Source of the DNA: Dermacentor variabilis
Lineage: Eukaryota; Arthropoda; Arachnida; Ixodida; Ixodidae
Direction of reading: 5' to 3'
Length of the DNA: 64,000 nt
NCBI RefSeq assembly: GCF_050947875.1
Contig: NC_134574.1
Coordinates: 109,100,969-109,164,968, forward strand
Every line of letters starts with the position of its first letter. Within the stretch, counting starts at the first letter, position 1. The position numbers and the translations under genes were made by a program. Under the pieces are notes generated by a model, which worked only from the letters and a program-made list of their open reading frames with translations, was not told the origin of the DNA and did not search any database. This document shows, in pieces, positions 48,207 to 59,146 of the stretch.

Positions 48207-48818
48207 ATGGTCCTATTGTGTATGGCGAGAGCTGACCTGTTGTGGTCGTTTGAAAAGGTCGAGGTAGTCGTAGAGGAGGACTTCAGGGAAGCAAAAATTC
48301 ATAACACCATTCTCCAAAGTGACAATGATTTGAAGTTCATCGAACTAGGTAAACAAATTCTAAGCAAAAAGCGAGAAGAGGAAGTAATTAGGCAAGAACA
48401 GGAAGAAATGAGGCAAAAACAGGAAAAAGCTAGGCAGGAACTGAAAAGAATTTTACAGGAAGAAGGCCTAACAGAAGTAACGAGGCAGCACGTTGCTTCA
48501 TTCAACAAAGAGATTCACGGTTTGGAGCAGGCAATGGAACGAAGTGAACAGCGGCTTGACAAATGTATACTCTTAACGCAGCGAAAGTGGGAGGAAATCG
48601 ATAGCAGATTTTGGTCGAAAGCCGAGAGAAGTTGTAGAACCTGCGAGATTAGCAGCAGGTTCCTAGGCGAACTCGAAGTGCTAGCAGCTAACGTTGCCTT
48701 AGTGGCAACAGAGGCCCGTAAAGGCCGTAGTGAGAGCGACAAGGGGCTGTGCCGACAGAGCACTGTAGAGACAGCTAGGCCAGCTGTGAATAAATTGGCA
48801 CAGTCACCGCGCGTGTGA
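48207..48818 (+). CDS. Gag-like coiled-coil protein of the LTR element
   Basis: The open frame extends from about 48060; the first plausible ATG is 48207 (MVLLCMARADLLWSFEKVEV). Residues 1-45 look like the short helical N-terminal domain found in tick Gypsy gags. A long Lys/Glu/Arg/Gln-rich coiled coil follows (KKREEEVIRQEQEEMRQKQE; ARQELKRILQEEGLTEVTRQ), then LEVLAANVALVATEARKGRS. It stops at 48816-48818. No zinc knuckle is seen in this frame. The downstream frame, broken by stops, may carry the rest of gag to about 49720, including a duplicated ~190-bp part. No protease, RT or integrase occurs before the second LTR. Packaging of its own RNA with help from another element is inferred. Confidence 0.7.
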   Translation: MVLLCMARADLLWSFEKVEVVVEEDFREAKIHNTILQSDNDLKFIELGKQILSKKREEEVIRQEQEEMRQKQEKARQELKRILQEEGLTEVTRQHVASFNKEIHGLEQAMERSEQRLDKCILLTQRKWEEIDSRFWSKAERSCRTCEISSRFLGELEVLAANVALVATEARKGRSESDKGLCRQSTVETARPAVNKLAQSPRV

Positions 48819-48859
48819 GTCACTTGTAATGTTAACGAGGTTGTTCACGAAGTACAGAG

Positions 48860-49730
48860 TACTGCTGTTTGCCAGACGCGAGTACCCATGTCGATTCAGG
48901 TCTGCGTGCCGAAGTGAAGTGCCAGCTGGACGATGCAGTTGAGGGCAGTTCGAAAGATTGCGAGCTGCGTAGCTCAAGGGAACACAACCACGAGTTCAAG
49001 GATCGGTGCAATTGTCCGCCAGTCTAGGTAGCCAAGAGGGGCATGATTTAATTAGGAATCATTCGGACTGTGCAGGTGAGACAGCGATCGAGACCGACCA
49101 GCTGTGTGCCGATGCACAGCGTGAGCTGGGCAATGCAGTAGAGGGCAGTTCGTAAGAGTGCGAGTTCTATAGCTCGAGTAAGGACTGCTGCATTGTTCCA
49201 GAGTCGGCTGAGCTGTACGCCAGTCAAGGAAAAGAGAGAGTTGATTTAAATGATAATGACTTAGACTGTGCGGATAGGAGAGCGATCCTGTCTGATGATA
49301 TGTCTACCGGCAAGCTTAAGGCGCGCGAAGGCGGCATGAAAGAGAAAGCGCCGTAGAAAGAAGCGCAGTAAAGATAGGAATGCGGTGAATAATGCAGCGT
49401 AGCCAAAGACGGCGACAGACGCAAGAAGCGAGGGCGCGAGGAAAAGAAAGGTGCGGTCGTCGTTGACGATGTTGGCGCATCAAGCACGTTCGAGCCCACA
49501 GCCAAAAAGAGACCGAGAAACATGTTATGCGCGGACAAAGGGCACGGGGCAGTTCCTTCCTCGTCGTTCCGTCGTTCCTTTCGGGGAGCAGCATGTAGTG
49601 CAAAGGAGAGCAAGGTGGCACTTCGAGACGAGGTGGTAGGGTGTCGTGACGCGCTCAGTCGAGGTGATGTTGAAAGCCTAAACACCAGGACGCAAATTTG
49701 CAGGAGACTAACGTCTTGAAGGAGCTGATA
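48860..49730 (+). pseudogene. Gag-like downstream region, with a ~190-bp internal duplication
   Basis: Two units near 48890-48990 and 49080-49175 share GTGCCGA-G, CAGCTGG-C-ATGCAGT-GAGGGCAGTTCG and TGCGAG-blocks; each ends in a Ser-rich frame (EGSSKDCELRSS / AVEGSS). A basic stretch (around 49420-49530, KKRPRNMLCADKG) follows. Stops at 49028, 49156 and others show it is broken. Confidence 0.6.
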
Positions 49731-50121
49731 GTGTGTCAGCCCTTTTGTTGTTCCTGGGTAGCCAGGATAGCTTTCGAACCGCGACCACCTCGAGTACGGC
49801 TCAGAAATATGAGTCCGTCGCAAACGTTTGGAACGGGAGGCCCAGACAGTTGCCGTAGAAATGAAACGTGTTGTTTTGTTTTATTTTTGAGCACTTGCAA
49901 ATTAGCGCGATTTGAGATACAGTTTCTTTCAATACGTAAGATATGAGCTTTCTTTGTGTTTTCGTTTAAGAAGCTCCGATATGTGGAAGATGTGATTTAT
50001 GTAAAGTTTTAGTTTCGCGAGTTATTATTTAACAGTACATTGGCTTTTTTTGTGAGTAACCTGGAGTATCATGTCATCGGTGAGAGGCCTATGGTAACGT
50101 GCGTGTGTATTAGTTAACCAT
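49731..50121. other. Non-coding interior of the LTR element
   Basis: No recognisable domain between the gag remnant and the nested TIR element. Confidence 0.5.
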
Positions 50122-51103
50122 GGGCCCTATAACGTAAAACTATTCCAATATGTTTTTATTCCAATCTCTTGACGTCATATTTGCGTAACCACCGACGCAA
50201 GCACCGGGCGGTCACCCACAGGGTTGCCTGAACAGACCAATCAACCGCTCTCCTCATTTCTGGGAGGTCACTTATGTTTGCTAGAAAAACGAATAACATT
50301 GCCAACACTGAGTGCTTGTCTTATCCAATTGGCTGACAAGAGGCGAGGACCACACTCAAGTAGAGAGGGTTTCGATGGGCCCCAGCCAGGGCACTGAAAA
50401 TCGATAACCGGTTGGAGAGGGTGGTGCCGGCGTCTGCGACTGGTCCGCTTTCCCTTACTTAACTTGTGGTGGCTCGTAGAAAATCACGGCGGCATGCAAC
50501 GGAAGCTTAAGAATGACGATAAAACGGATCCTCAGCAAAGAAGAGTTGGCCGAATGAGGTCGTAAACGCTCCAAAAGTGCTCGAAAACGTCGCACGGCCG
50601 CGGAAGAAATTTTATTGTACGCAAATCAACCCTTGCTATCCGGCAGGTGCGAGTACAGCAGCGCCTGAGTGATCGGGGGCAGCCATCTTTTATTCCTTTC
50701 GGTACGGGGCAGCCTGCGGGTATTCAGAAGAAAATTCAGTTTTGTTCGGCATATTAATGGATCTTTATTGCGTACGCGTCACTTCGACGCGGTGAGTTTT
50801 CGCGGTTTTGTGACGTCGCACGACAGGCAGGTGAAATGGGGCCAGCCCGAAAACGTTTGACCAATAGCCGTGGGCTAATGGCGAAACGCGCTGCATCAGA
50901 AATAACTGTTTTCTTTTTTTGGTCAAATGATGCATAATCAGTGTGTACACATCATATCAGATGGGGAGGTATTGCGGTCTTCGCGACGTCGCGTGACAGA
51001 CGGGGGAGGGGGGGGCAGCGCAAAATTTTTTTGACCAATCGCGGAGTGCTGATAGCAGAAATGGAATAGAAAAGTTTGGAACAGTTTTGCGTCATAGCGC
51101 CCC
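50122..51103. mobile_element. Non-autonomous DNA element (~980 bp) nested in the LTR element
   Basis: The left end GGGCCCTATAACGTAAAACT followed by ATTCCAATATGTTTTTATTC matches the right end in reverse complement (GGGGCGCTATGACGCAAAAC, then TGTTCCAAACTTTTCTATTC) over about 45 bp. CCAT lies at both borders (50118-50121 and 51101-51104 region), possibly a target duplication. The interior has no transposase. A broken end of the same family is at 14022-14068. This is a MITE-like element that came after the LTR element. Confidence 0.75.
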
Positions 51104-52013
51104 ATCTTTCTTTATAGGTGTTTACGAAGTTTCTTAGGTTAAGTACGTATATTTTCAGTAAGTGCGTAAATTTGCACGGAGAAACGTTCTTAGTTCCATT
51201 AGCGCGTGTTCGGTGCGTACGGATGGAAGCAGAAGGGCTATGACTGGGTTGCTGATGTGTGTTGAGGACGGCCGCGTTCTGATTTCTCTAGTAAGCGTGC
51301 GTGGAACTAGTTAATATAAGACGCATATTTTTAAAGGTTCCCCTGCGTTGAGCAAGTTACGCAAGTTTGGTTGTTCGTTTAAGGAACATGCCCTGTACGC
51401 ACTAGATGAAGAAACGTGAGTAAGCGTGATGAAACGTTTGCGTACGTCGCAAGTAGGCGTTTCGAATAGGGACCACAAAGCTAGCGCGATTGGGATTACG
51501 TACCTGTGGAGTTGACCAGACTGTTCAGTGGCACCAGTACTTGCAATAAGTACACCATTTCGGTAGGGTTAGAACAGGCTGTTCGTGAAGTTAGGCTGCT
51601 CAAGTTATGTTCGGGTATTGGTGGTTGAGAACCTTCGGTTTAGTTCTGCGTAAACCTTTACTCTTGTGCAGCGCGACGGTCAGGTTTGAGTGAAATCAAG
51701 GGGAACGTGAACGCTCGCTTTAGCGGCACAATATTTTGGGGTCAAAATTTTGGGTTCCCAGTTGAGCGGCTTACATTGAAATTTTGAGAGGAAGCCTGGT
51801 TGGTTAAAAGCTGATTCCGGGCGTTTGCGCGCTGAGTGGTATTGTGCTGCCGGCATCGACTCTTCTGTGACGGTTGTTGTTAGATTGTTTAAGACATTCC
51901 AAGGGCGCAGTTGTTGCAGAGAGCAAAGCTGTATTGTTGCTCGCCAGCCATTCTCTTTCTGCCCAGCGGTTCTCAGCACTGGCCAGTCGAGATTTTCCAG
52001 GCTATAGAGGAGC
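51104..52013. other. Non-coding interior of the LTR element, right part
   Basis: No frame with retroelement motifs. The expected purine tract before the right LTR is poor (GCTATAGAGGAGC). Confidence 0.5.
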
Positions 52014-52824
52014 TGTTACGATCGGCCTTCTGGGGTGATAACCTGCCGAACCTTTCTCGGGCAACTGCAGTAGTTTTGATCGTTCTGCGGTGGTGGCGAT
52101 CTTCGGAGAACTGGCGACGCCAGCAACCTTAACCGACCATGCACTTCCATCGTAGAACTAGAGACCAAGGCAAGGTTAATTAACCAAGCGCCTCCTCGTG
52201 TAGCCCAGCGGCCAGACTAACCAGCCCGACTAACCGTTCGGTGGACCGTGTATTGTTGGTTGATTCGCCGTCGCCTTCATGGTCTATTTGCAGCAAGATA
52301 GCTTCTCGGAAAAGGGTGGTTTGTGGTGCTCTTTTTCTCGGGCCCCAGGATTCGTCACAGTCTGCTGAAACTCGTGGCGGCTAGAGGAGAAGTCAGCTCT
52401 GGAATTAAGAGGCGCCTGCTGGGGTCAAGCGTGACAACCTGGCTACGAGGACCCGCTCAACTCGGTGTGTTCTGGGAATCCGAAGTGCGTGTCTGAGTGT
52501 ATGAGCCCTCCTCCTCAAAGGCGCGTCGACTGCACCCCAACGACTGTGGACGATCCGATTGGACAGCAGTTTTCCCTCCCCTAGGGATCTACGGAGGACA
52601 GAGGCTTTTTAAGCAGCAGTTTGTCGGCTGCTAGCAGTGCGCTTCGTGCTTGGAGCTTTGTGCTCGAGTGCTGTGTATTGTATGCTTCGTCTTTCGGGCT
52701 CCATTTGGGAGTAATGCTAGACTGTTGAAATGTACCTCCTGTCGTAATGTAAATACTGTAAACAAATCATAAACTCCTAGTTCTCAATGAGAGCAAGGTC
52801 CTCCCTACGATCCGAAATCTAACA
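52014..52824 (+). mobile_element. 3' LTR of the gag-only LTR element (811 bp)
   Basis: The pair of the LTR at 47055-47871, starting TGTTACGATCGG and ending AATCTAACA. The AATAAA of the 5' LTR is AACAAA here. Direct-repeat arrangement with the first LTR defines a 5.8-kb element. Confidence 0.9.
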
Positions 52825-53344
52825 ACAGCTACAAACCAAGCATGTCTATGCAAATCTGTCATCTAAGCATGTCAAGCTTGATGCTTCACACACTCTCTCA
52901 GTACAAGCAAGCATGATACAATCAAGAAAATCAAACAAACAGCACATTTTAAATATAACTTATACAGGTTCGTATCAGCCATGTCTCAACACAGAATACG
53001 TTAGTCTGGTAGCATTATACACAGCTCGGCAAGCTCTAGAGATTTCAGAGCTGTCAGCTACGTTGCAGTTGAGGCGTCTAGTGTATTCCGTTCGCTCATT
53101 ACTTGGGGAAAAAAAAAAAGATTGTTGTCATTACAAAGAAATCCCCAAGATTGAGAGGGCGTTTGTGATGGGTGATCCAGGTGTGGCGTATATTGATAAG
53201 TCTTCGGAGTTAATCCTAAATTATTGTGCAGAACTAAGCATAGGAACATCGAGCGGTATATCGGAGGTCGGCTAGATAGAGGGTAAAGCTCTGCGCGAAG
53301 TGCAAGTTCAGCCAGTGAATACGTACGACTGTATTTGTTATATA
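52825..53344. other. Unassigned intronic sequence
   Basis: A plus-strand frame of 120 codons (52913-53275) has no recognised domain and spans an A-run of 11 bases. Confidence 0.4.
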
Positions 53345-53765
53345 TAAATCACGCAGCTTTTCGCTGCACCCTTTCGAGCATGGCTAGGTTGGTAGCTGGA
53401 TGAAGAAACCATGCAATATTAGCATATTCCCATATCGGACGTATAAGCGAAACGTAAGCCCGTAGCTTTATTCCTTGACGCGAGTTATTCAAGGCCCGTT
53501 TAAGGAAAAAGAGCTTGTTCATGGCTTTTTTGCTACATGCTGAACGTGTGTTGTCTAGTTTAAGTCAAATGTGATAACACCCAGATATTGCTATTCAATA
53601 AGAGTTCGCAGTGCGGTGTTATCAGAACCATATGTGAACTTGAGCGGGATCTTTTCTTTGTAACGGACATAGGAAATGTCTTTTCTTTGTCAACGATCAT
53701 GTTTCAGTCGTGACACAACTGAAAAACATAATTTAAGGCGCTGTTTTGTTTGGTCTGGTCGGACC
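53345..53765 (-). pseudogene. LINE reverse transcriptase C-terminal fragment
   Basis: The minus strand reads, across several stops and frame changes, KAMNKLFFLKRALNNSRQGI, KLRAYVSLIRPIWEYANIAW and FLHPATNLAMLERVQRKA, the conserved post-palm block (LIRP-x-x-EYA-x-x-W-x-P) of Jockey/CR1/L2-type LINEs. No tail is attached, so it is an internal fragment. Confidence 0.78.
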
Positions 53766-53955
53766 GGTGTTTTATAATGTCACCCATAGCGTGAGTGGAA
53801 TAAAAGGAGCGTCGGACAATAGACTGTACTACCCTCGCAATCGGCCAACGATTTTAGACTGTACGATCTCCGGAATCGGCGTAAGAACAAAGCTAGAATA
53901 AGAAAGTGACATACACCTTTCGAACAAATTGGGGGTAACTCGCCAAGGAAGATAT
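53766..53955. other. Unassigned
   Basis: Short spacer before the Gypsy 5' LTR. Two similar blocks (AGACTGTACTACCCTCGCAATCGG and AGACTGTACGATCTCCGGAATCGG, 53821 and 53858) form a local direct repeat of about 37 bp. Confidence 0.45.
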
Positions 53956-54112
53956 TGACACAAAGATGTGGGCCTCCCGCACCGCTGAACGGCGCACGCA
54001 ACGGTCAGCGCCATGAAAGATGATGAAGTGCGTAGGCTGCACGATCTTCTTCTGGCCCACCATTAGAGAGAAACGTCTCTTTTGTAACACTCCGTCTCCA
54101 ACCTACGTTACA
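53956..54112 (+). mobile_element. 5' LTR of a Gypsy element (157 bp)
   Basis: Aligns with 59147-59302. It starts TGACACAAAGATG and ends CGTTACA. My hand alignment gives about 21 differences, near 87 percent identity, so the insertion is old. The LTR contains the sequence GAGAGAAACGTCTCTTTTGT, a small inverted repeat common to both copies. Confidence 0.93.
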
Positions 54113-54118
54113 TTTTTC

Positions 54119-54132
54119 TGGTGGAGATGCCG
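54119..54132 (+). promoter_or_regulatory. Primer-binding-site candidate
   Basis: TGGTGGAGATGCCG begins six bases after the LTR. It has the required TGG start; I cannot name the tRNA. Confidence 0.55.
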
Positions 54133-54231
54133 AATACACGCTACCATTCTCAGATCGAACACCGTCTGCAAGCACAGTACGAAGTCGGGTCAAGCTGACT
54201 CCTGTGCACGTACGGAGAGCCGCCGACTTCA

Positions 54232-54269
54232 AGGACTGCCACCTGAGCACAAGCTCAGGTGGCAGTCCT
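54232..54269 (+). repeat. Perfect 17-bp hairpin in the Gypsy leader
   Basis: AGGACTGCCACCTGAGC, a four-base loop (ACAA), and its exact inverse. It lies in the untranslated leader between primer-binding site and gag, where packaging or dimerisation signals sit in LTR elements. Confidence 0.85.
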
Positions 54270-54277
54270 CAGAAGGA

Positions 54278-55600
54278 TGAGTACGTCGGTTCCATCTTCT
54301 TCCTCGACCGCGCCGACCGAGGTCGTCCTCAACTAGCCGCGAATCCCCACGTCAGTCCACGGGGACACCTTCGAGGATGTAGAGGACTGGCTCGATCACT
54401 TTGAGTGTGTCGCAGAATACAACGGCTGGACTCCAGAGCGCAAGCTACGCAATACCTACTTTGCCCTCGAGGACTATTCGCGGACATGGTTTGAGAACCG
54501 TGAAGCGGCGCTATCGACATGGGACGAATTCCGACGGCAGCTAATCGGCACATACGCCAGCCTCGATCGCAAGGAACGAGCTGAATCTGCAATTCAGGCG
54601 AGAGTACAGCGGCCGAACGAAAGCGTCGCAATGTTTTTGAAGATATGTGCCGACTTTTCCGACGCGCGGATCCATCCATGCCGGAAGAAAAGAAGCTCAG
54701 GAACTTGATGCGCGGTGTCAAGCCAGAGTTATTCGGTGGCCTAATACGCAACCCACCAAATACCCTTGCAGAGTTTCTCGCGGAAGCCATATCAATGGAA
54801 AAGGCATTGCAGCAGCGAACACGGCAGTACAACCGCAACGTGTTCACCCTATCGCGTGACCCTCTCGCTATGCCCTTGAACAATAATGACGCCTTGCGGG
54901 AGCTCATTAGGCTTGTTGTTCGAGAAGAGCTCCAAAAGCCTCAGGTGGCTCCAGCATTGGTACAGCGACTCGCTCTGGCTGAGGTCGTCCGGGTGGAAAT
55001 CAGGCAGGCAGTCCAAGTCCCAGAGCGAAGCGAGACACCCCAGCACTCTGGTACGGCAGCCGTAACCTCGCAAGTCCTATGCGAAGTTCGTTGTCCCCGA
55101 CTTTTCGCGATGTGAGCGTCGTCCCGGACTTTCATGGTGTGCGCGCCGTTGAACAAGCAACTAGCGACTTCAGGCCCCGCCGCACGCCATTCATGGCTGA
55201 AACACGACCACCCCGCAGGAGCGACGTATGGCGCACCGCAGACCGGAGACCCTTGTGTTTTCATTGCGGTGAAGCCGATCACGTCTACAGGGCGTGTCCT
55301 TACTGCCGAGCTGGGCTCCGTGGATTTTCACTGAATGCGCCGCTTACGCGCAATGGTGAACGTCCCCTGCAGATTGAAGCATACCTCGCGGACGCCAGGA
55401 CCTCGTTTGCCCCACGATTCCCTGAACCCCGGTCACCGTCACCCGCCCGAAACAGGTCTTCCAGCCCCCTCTTCATGCCGAGAGCAACGAGGCGTCGCGC
55501 ACCCAGCCCTACCTTCCGGGAACAGCGACCTGTGGAGGTGAGGTCACTGATGTTGCGAACAATGAAGATCCTCCGCAACGACGACCACGATATGACGTAA
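54278..55600 (+). pseudogene. Gypsy gag (broken in three frames)
   Basis: From ATG 54278 an early stop follows (in TCAACTAGCC, near 54334). Gag core motifs are then read in frame from about 54367: DTFEDVEDWLDHFECVAEYN, GWTPERKLRNTYFALEDYSR, and RQLIGTYASLDRKERAESAI. A frameshift near 54640 leads to MCRLFRRADPSMPEEKKLRN and LMRGVKPELFGGLIRNPPNT, and a second near 55070-55110 leads to the nucleocapsid part with one CCHC knuckle (CFHCGEADHVYRAC, at about 55256-55297) and an Arg/Ser/Pro-rich end. This would form the particle shell and bind genomic RNA if intact. Confidence 0.9.
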
Positions 55601-55629
55601 TTGAGACGCAGAAAAAGCAGTGTAATTCC

Positions 55630-55920
55630 GTGTCAGTATCCTGCGACGTACCAGTTACCATAGACGACCACGAAGTCACGGCGTTAATCGACACGGGTGT
55701 GGACACGTCTGTTTTGAGCCAGAACCTTGCGCGTACACTGAATAAAGTTTCGACGCAATGGACCGGAACTCAGATTCGTACTCCAGGAGGGCATCTCACA
55801 ACTCCAATGGGCCGGTGAACGGCGCGAGTCAACATTCGGGGCTTCACGTACATCAGCGAATTCGTCACTCTTCCTGAATGGTGAAAGCACCTTCTACTCG
55901 GCATGGATTTTCTTCAGGCG
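55630..55920 (+). pseudogene. Gypsy aspartic protease
   Basis: The frame reads VPVTIDDHEVTALIDTGVDT followed by SVLSQNLARTLNKV. The active-site D-T-G is intact but followed by Val instead of the usual Ala. Two stops (after TTPMGR at 55816-55818, and after TLPEW near 55880) interrupt before the family end motif LLLGMDFL. Confidence 0.87.
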
Positions 55921-57240
55921 AACGGTGCCATCATCGACCTGCAAGAGTCTAGAGTGAGCGTCGCTACTACACAAGCCATAGCGAACAGTAATGACAACGA
56001 CCATGACGTCGCGCTTCGCGTAGCTGACGATCACGTCACGTTGCCACCCAAGAGCAGCGTGCTTACCCTTGTCCAATGCGACATGGAGGACGACGCCGAA
56101 GGAATTGCTCAGGCGAACATGCTCCTACTTCTTGAGCGCCACATTTGTATAGCCAGAGGGCTTCTTCAGGTGCGAAACAAATGTTCAGTCGTTTTGCTAA
56201 GAAACTTTAGCAACGAATATCGGCATGTACCGCGAGGAACGACAATCGCATTCCTTCGCAAAATCACTCATGTAACTGACATGGCCACATTTGAAACCGC
56301 ATCGTCTCAGCAGTCTGGGTTACCCAGCCTAAAAGAACGGATTCACGTTAACGCTGCTCTGCCAGACCACCAGAAAGATCGTCTACTGAGCCTCGTGAAT
56401 GAATTTGTGGACTGTTTTTCAACGTCATCTAAAGTGAGGCGCACGTCCATCACAAAGCACCGCATCATTACGGACGAGTCCGCACGTCCTGTTCGTCAGC
56501 ACCCCTACAGAGTGCCTCCAGCGGAAAGGGAACTGACCAAGCATCAGGTGAAAGAGATGCTCGAAGACGAGGTGATGCAGCCGTCCACCAACCCGTGGGC
56601 CTCCCCTGTAGTGTTAGTCAGAAAGAAAGACAACACACAACGCTTCTGTGTAGATTACAGAAAGTTGAACCGTGTCACCAAGCGCGATGTTTATCCATTG
56701 CCACGCATCGACGATGCACTGGATCGTCTACAACATGCCAAGTTTTTTTCTTCGTTGGATCTTAAATCAGGGTGTTGGCAAATCGAAGTTGATGAACAGG
56801 ATCGTGAAAAAACAGCGTTTGTGACACCTGACGGGCTTTATGAGTTCAAAGTTCTCCTCTTCCGTCTCTGTTCCGCACCTGCCACCTTTCAGCGGATGAT
56901 GGATACCGCGCTTGCTGAACTCAAGTGGCAAACCTGCCTCGTATACTTGGACGACGTCGTCGTGTTCTCGAGCACGTTTGACGAACATCTCGCACGACTC
57001 GAGAGTGTCCTCGCTGCGATCCATACTGCCGGCCTCACCATCAAGCCTGAAAATTGTTACTTCGGGTTCCAAGAGCTCAAATTTCTTGGCTATGTCGTTG
57101 GTCCTCAAGGTGTCCGACCAGACCCCGACGAGTTAGCTGCCATCGCCGAGTTTCCACCAACCACAGACAAGAAGGCTGTCCAACGCTTCCTTGCTTTGTG
57201 CGTATATTATAGGCGCTTCGTCTAAGGATTCTCTAGAATT
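55903..57240 (+). CDS. Gypsy reverse transcriptase (440-codon open frame)
   Basis: An uninterrupted frame from 55903 to a stop at 57223-57225. It starts with the protease end (MDFLQANGAIIDLQESRVSV) and a linker, then RT: HPYRVPPAERELTKHQVKEM, STNPWASPVVLVRKKDNTQR, FCVDYRKLNRVTKRDVYPLP, FFSSLDLKSGCWQIEVDEQD (first catalytic Asp), CSAPATFQRMMDTALAELKW, and the catalytic CLVYLDDVVVFSSTFDEHLA near codon 348. The usual PFGLCNAPATF is FRLCSAPATF here. The frame ends at VYYRRFV-stop, where the family continues into RNase H. Residues at the active site are retained. It copies element RNA to DNA in the family. Confidence 0.9.
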
Positions 57241-57820
57241 GCTGAGCCTCTGACACGGCTTACACGCGACGATGTACCTTTCATTTGGCGGACGAGCAGC
57301 AGCAGTCGTTCAATGAATCGCGCAAGCCTTTGCAAGAGGCCCCAATACTTGCTCATTTCGACGAAGACGCTGACAATGAAATTCATACTGACGCCAGGAA
57401 TTCTGGTCTCGGCGCAGTTCTTATGCAGTCGCAAGCTTGTGCGGAATGCACCATTGCTTATGCAAGCCGCAGTCTCACCAAGGCTGAGAAAAGCTACTTA
57501 ACCACTGAAAAAGAATGCTTAGCGGTTGTGTGGGCAATTAGTAAATTCCGACCCTACTTGTACAGTAGACCCTTTAAGGCATTCAGTGACCAACCACCAC
57601 GCACTGTGCTGGCTTGCCAACCTCAAAGATCCTTCAGGCAGACTAGCACGTTGGAGCCTGCGCCTACATGAGTTCGACATTACAGTTGTCTACCGATCTG
57701 GAAGGAAGCACAGTGACGCTGACTGTTTGTCACGCGCACCACTCCCTACGACGTCATCGGACCCTGACCATGACTTGCCATTCGTCGGTGTTATCGACGT
57801 CACAAAAAATGGCTGAGGGC
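57241..57820 (+). pseudogene. Gypsy RNase H
   Basis: Frame 57285-57671 has FDEDADNEIHTDARNSGLGA (first catalytic Asp), [40 protein letters not shown] (with Glu). A shift near 57590 moves to a second frame with [20 protein letters not shown] and [11 protein letters not shown]. All catalytic neighbourhoods are visible but split between frames. Confidence 0.88.
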
Positions 57821-59044
57821 CAGCGCGCTGACCCTGAGCTCCTGCCACTGATCGAGCACTTTCAAGGAGTTGAAAGTGTTTTATCCCGCTCGCTCGTGCG
57901 CGGCTTATCATCATTCTGCTTGCACAACAAGGTCCTTTACAGGAATAACTGCGGAAGCGGTCCCAATACGCACTTCCTTGTCGTGCCGTTGCCGCTGCGC
58001 CAAGCCATTTTGCAAGCGTGCCATCATGAGCCATGCGCGGGACACTTGGGATTCGATAAGACATTGCAAGGATACGACAGATGTATTACTGGCCCTGGCT
58101 TTATTCTTCTGTACAGCGGTACGTGAAGACCTGCCGCGATTGTCAGCGCCGCAAGAAACCACCAGTCAAACCGACCGGCATTCTCCATCCTGTAGACCTT
58201 CCTCAAGCAGCGTTCCAACAAATATGAATGGATCTACTTGGGCCATTCCCACTGACCTCTTCGCGCAACAGATGCATAGTTGTCGCTACCGACTACTTAA
58301 CCCGGTACGCCGAAACCGAACCTATCCTTCAGGCAAACTCGTATCAAGTGGCCAAGTTTGTACGCCACATCGTCCTACGACATGGTGCACCATCTGTTGT
58401 CATCACCGACCGCGGTACAGCTTTTACAGCAGAACTTATGCAGGACGTTCTCCAGCTGACGCATTGCTCTCACCGCAAGAGCACTGCGTATCACCATCAA
58501 ACCAATGGATTAACTGTACGTCTGAACAGAATGCTGGCTGATATGTCGACGTAGACCACAAGACGTGGGACGAGATTTTACCGTACGTGATTTTCGCGTA
58601 TGACACTGCTGTACAGGAGACTACACAGTTTACGCCATTCGGACTTGTATGCGGGCGCCACGTCACGTCAACACTTGCCGCCATGCTACCTGTGGCTGAT
58701 AATAGCCCGACCAGCGAACACGCGGAAGAGTTTGTACAAAGAGCCGAAGAGGCACGCCAGCTTGCTCGGCATCGTATCCGGAGCCAACAGCATACCGACA
58801 CCCTTCGATACAACCAGGGTATACGGGACGTCCATTACAATACCGGCGCCTGCGTGTGAGTCTGGACGCCAGTCCGTCGCCGTGGATACTCGGAAAAGTT
58901 GATCCGCCGGTGTTTTGGTCCCTACAAGGTTACGCGGCGCCTCAGTGACATGACATACGAAGTCGTCCCCTGCACTTCCGACCCGGTTCACTCTGTCGTC
59001 GTCATCGATGTAGTGCGCATGAAACCATACTATGCGCGTACGTG
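57821..59044 (+). pseudogene. Gypsy integrase with the catalytic Glu replaced
   Basis: The zinc domain can be read across frames: CHHEPCAGHLGFDKTLQ (His pair) and KTCRDCQRRKKP (Cys pair) at about 58020-58160. The core (58228-58554) has Asp in CIVVATDYLTRYAETEP, Asp in SVVITDRGTAFTAELM, and then HHQTNGLTVRLNRMLAD, where the family has Glu (LTERLN) and this copy has Val. It stops early at 58554, then another frame resumes (FAYDTAVQETTQFTPFGLVC) to YYART-stop at 59044. The change at the third catalytic residue alone would abolish activity. Confidence 0.88.
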
Positions 59045-59130
59045 AACGCCTAGATGCACCTGAGGAGCTCCATTTCTTATGTCGCTGAAAGAACTTTGTG
59101 ACGCGACCGAGACAGACGCTTTTCGCATTG

Positions 59131-59146
59131 GGGGGGGGGGGGCAAT
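59131..59146 (+). promoter_or_regulatory. Polypurine tract before the 3' LTR
   Basis: A run of 12-14 G followed by CAAT, directly before TGACACG of the LTR. It would prime plus-strand synthesis. Confidence 0.75.
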
